NCBI RefSeq assembly: GCF_005280585.1
Contig: NZ_SZVO01000002.1
Location: 691,005-755,004, forward strand
Direction: 5' to 3'
DNA length: 64,000 bases
Origin: Dyadobacter frigoris
GTDB lineage: Bacteria; Bacteroidota; Bacteroidia; Cytophagales; Spirosomataceae
Made by a program: the position numbers and the translations under genes. Below the pieces are notes generated by a model that saw nothing but the letters and a program-made list of their open reading frames with translations, ran no database searches and was not told the origin of the DNA. Shown here piece after piece: positions 62,829-64,000 of this stretch. The stretch's first letter is position 1; each line of letters opens with the position of its first letter.

Positions 62829-63206
62829 ATGGTATCAGAAATGATTAAGAATGCACGCCTGAGTTCATCAGGAAGAAAATTGCTTACCTCGCAACAAAAA
62901 GCTTACTTAGTAGAAGAATGGGAATTATCTGGCTTGTCTTGTCCCGAGTTTTGTCGTCGGCATGGTCTAATATCAAGCCAGTTGTATAAATGGCGTAAGG
63001 ATGCAAAATCAGGAGCAGTTATGAGTATAAAAAATGATGGTCAGCTGCACTCTAAAACGGAATTAGAAGTCCTGCGACGAGAAAATGATGAACTTAAGAA
63101 GGCTTTGGGAGAGGCCACACTTGACATAAAGGTTCTAAAAAAAAAGCTGGAGATGGATCAACAACGAAACCGGCAGTTGAATCGCTATCCAGGGAATTCG
63201 GATTAA
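62829..63206 (+). CDS. IS3-family transposase OrfA
   Basis: 125 residues. An N-terminal helix-turn-helix (KAYLVEEWELSGLSCPEFCRRHGL, ISSQLYKWRK) binds the element ends, followed by a leucine zipper (ELEVLRRENDELKKALGEATLDIKVLKKKLEMD). OrfA alone regulates transposition; by -1 frameshifting at the A-run at 63137 it yields the OrfAB fusion transposase. The gene appears intact. Confidence 0.88.
   Translation: MVSEMIKNARLSSSGRKLLTSQQKAYLVEEWELSGLSCPEFCRRHGLISSQLYKWRKDAKSGAVMSIKNDGQLHSKTELEVLRRENDELKKALGEATLDIKVLKKKLEMDQQRNRQLNRYPGNSD
63137..63145 (+). promoter_or_regulatory. Probable -1 programmed frameshift site
   Basis: Nine A followed by GC inside orfA. Slipping back one base here enters a frame reading GDGSTTKPAVESLSREFGL and on into orfB without a stop, as in other IS3 elements. 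Confidence 0.6.
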
Positions 63207-63208
63207 GT

Positions 63209-64000
63209 ATGAATCGGATTATCAAAATATTGGGAGTTGCCAAATCCAGCATCTATTACCAACCCAAGCCTTACCCTATGAGAAAGAAAATTGTAAAAAA
63301 ACACCTTTCAGATGCGGTTAAGGCTCATATTCGATCAATATCAAGCATGAAGTCAACCTACGGAACACCTCGTGCGAGCTATTTTACAAAGGGATTATGG
63401 TGTTACATTATCCAAATATATGGTTCACCGCTTTATGAAAGAGGAAGGTTTACTATTAAGACGGTTTCGAACCAGAGGAAACAGCAGGGTTCATACTGGA
63501 AAAATAGCTGTTGATAAATCCAATACAAGATGGGCTAGCGATATAACGTCCATTAAGTGCTGGAATGGTCAAAAGCTTCGACTGGCCTTTCTGATCGACT
63601 GTTGTGACAGATCAATTATTAGCTGGAAAGCAGGCATGCATATTCAAGGATGTGATATCGAATTATTAGTACAGAATGCCTTATTTGAGAGATTTGGTGA
63701 AAGTATACCGCCAAAAGGACAGCTTCAATTACTACATGATAATGGACCGGAATATATAGAGAAAAATCTGAGAAAAAGTCTTAAACAATGGAATATTGAA
63801 GATTGTAATACACCGACATACTCACCACAATCAAACGGGATGTGTGAAGCACTAAATGGTACTTTTAAAAGAGATTACGTCTTTGAAAATTGTCTCGATA
63901 ATCCAACTGTTGTGATGTCACAAATACAAAAATGGGTAGATGAATATAATAATTTTGCTCCCCATTCAGCTTTAAAAATGAAAACACCAAAAGAATATTT
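63209..64000 (+). pseudogene. IS3-family transposase OrfB, frameshifted and cut by window edge
   Basis: The frame from ATG 63209 reads RIIKILGVAKSSIYYQPKP up to STYGTPRA, then leaves the family pattern. Another frame from about 63372 continues RAILQRDYGVTLSKYMVHRF..., with DDE residues in WASDITSIK, LLHDNGPEY and MCEALNGTFKRDY, to the window end. A single indel near 63372 therefore breaks the gene. Without the indel, OrfAB would be a full integrase-type transposase. Confidence 0.75.

Larger units (their letters stand above)
62796..64000 (+). mobile_element. IS3-family insertion sequence (right end beyond window)
   Basis: OrfA and OrfB of the IS3 type lie in order at the window's right edge. 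TGGACCAGTTTG at 62796 is a possible left terminal repeat, but the right end is needed to confirm it. Confidence 0.7.

Noticed and set aside
1..64000. Integrase, phage genes or replication origin
   Set aside because: No integrase, capsid, terminase, DnaA-box cluster or partition gene was recognised anywhere in the window.

Overview
The window looks like chromosome from a Bacteroidota bacterium of the Cytophagales, probably close to Dyadobacter or Spirosoma. The grounds are a SusC-type TonB receptor, a DUF5686 outer-membrane protein, a CxxCH/HEAT lipoprotein, paired half-size YeeE transporters, TAnnTTTG-type promoter elements, and starts without Shine-Dalgarno sequences. The genus is an inference from gene content; no rRNA is present to settle it.

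Layout. 1-17.8 kb is mostly ordinary core: a SusC receptor running off the left edge, a BamA-like barrel, a cyclophilin, an asparaginase, a GT35-like enzyme, DUF3500 and CysQ proteins, an 11-residue-repeat (LEA-like) protein, a HicB antitoxin whose HicA partner is broken by a stop codon, and an AraC/quinone oxidoreductase pair. 18.1-20.5 kb holds an unassigned two-gene operon: a CARDB-like protein plus a protein with a long Gly/Ala-rich hydrophobic block. 21.1-35.3 kb is a decayed accessory interval. It lies between a degenerate tRNA-Arg(CCT) copy and the intact tRNA-Arg(CCT), in direct orientation. It holds many relics: a lipoprotein gene with a stop right after its lipobox, an RHS tail, AraC and HxlR fragments, SDR and transposase tails, a Tn3 transposase remnant and a MutS-like pseudogene. 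Intact cargo includes an HxlR-controlled redox pair, an ABC permease and a LytS/LytTR two-component system.

35.4-43.7 kb carries HflX, a MATE pump and a sulfur locus: Crp/Fnr regulator, TauE/SafE exporter, persulfide dioxygenase-rhodanese fusion and two YeeE halves. Crp-type palindromes precede the exporter and the dioxygenase, which suggests a local sulfide/persulfide regulon. 43.9-47.4 kb is a 1138-residue heme lipoprotein gene, followed by a MITE-like element and an intact hicBA module with an operator-like palindrome.

48.6-62.7 kb holds a DUF2157 membrane protein, an AraC regulator facing an hxlB-hxlA pair (ribulose-monophosphate formaldehyde fixation), a DUF4143 ATPase, DUF5686, a hybrid histidine kinase, a Bcr/CflA pump, an EthD protein and a 5'-nucleotidase split into two overlapping genes. 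The window ends inside an IS3-family element with a probable programmed -1 frameshift site and a frameshifted orfB.

No CRISPR array, rRNA, integrase or replication origin was seen. Intergenic spaces are rich in long, nearly perfect inverted repeats and in several dispersed repeat families.
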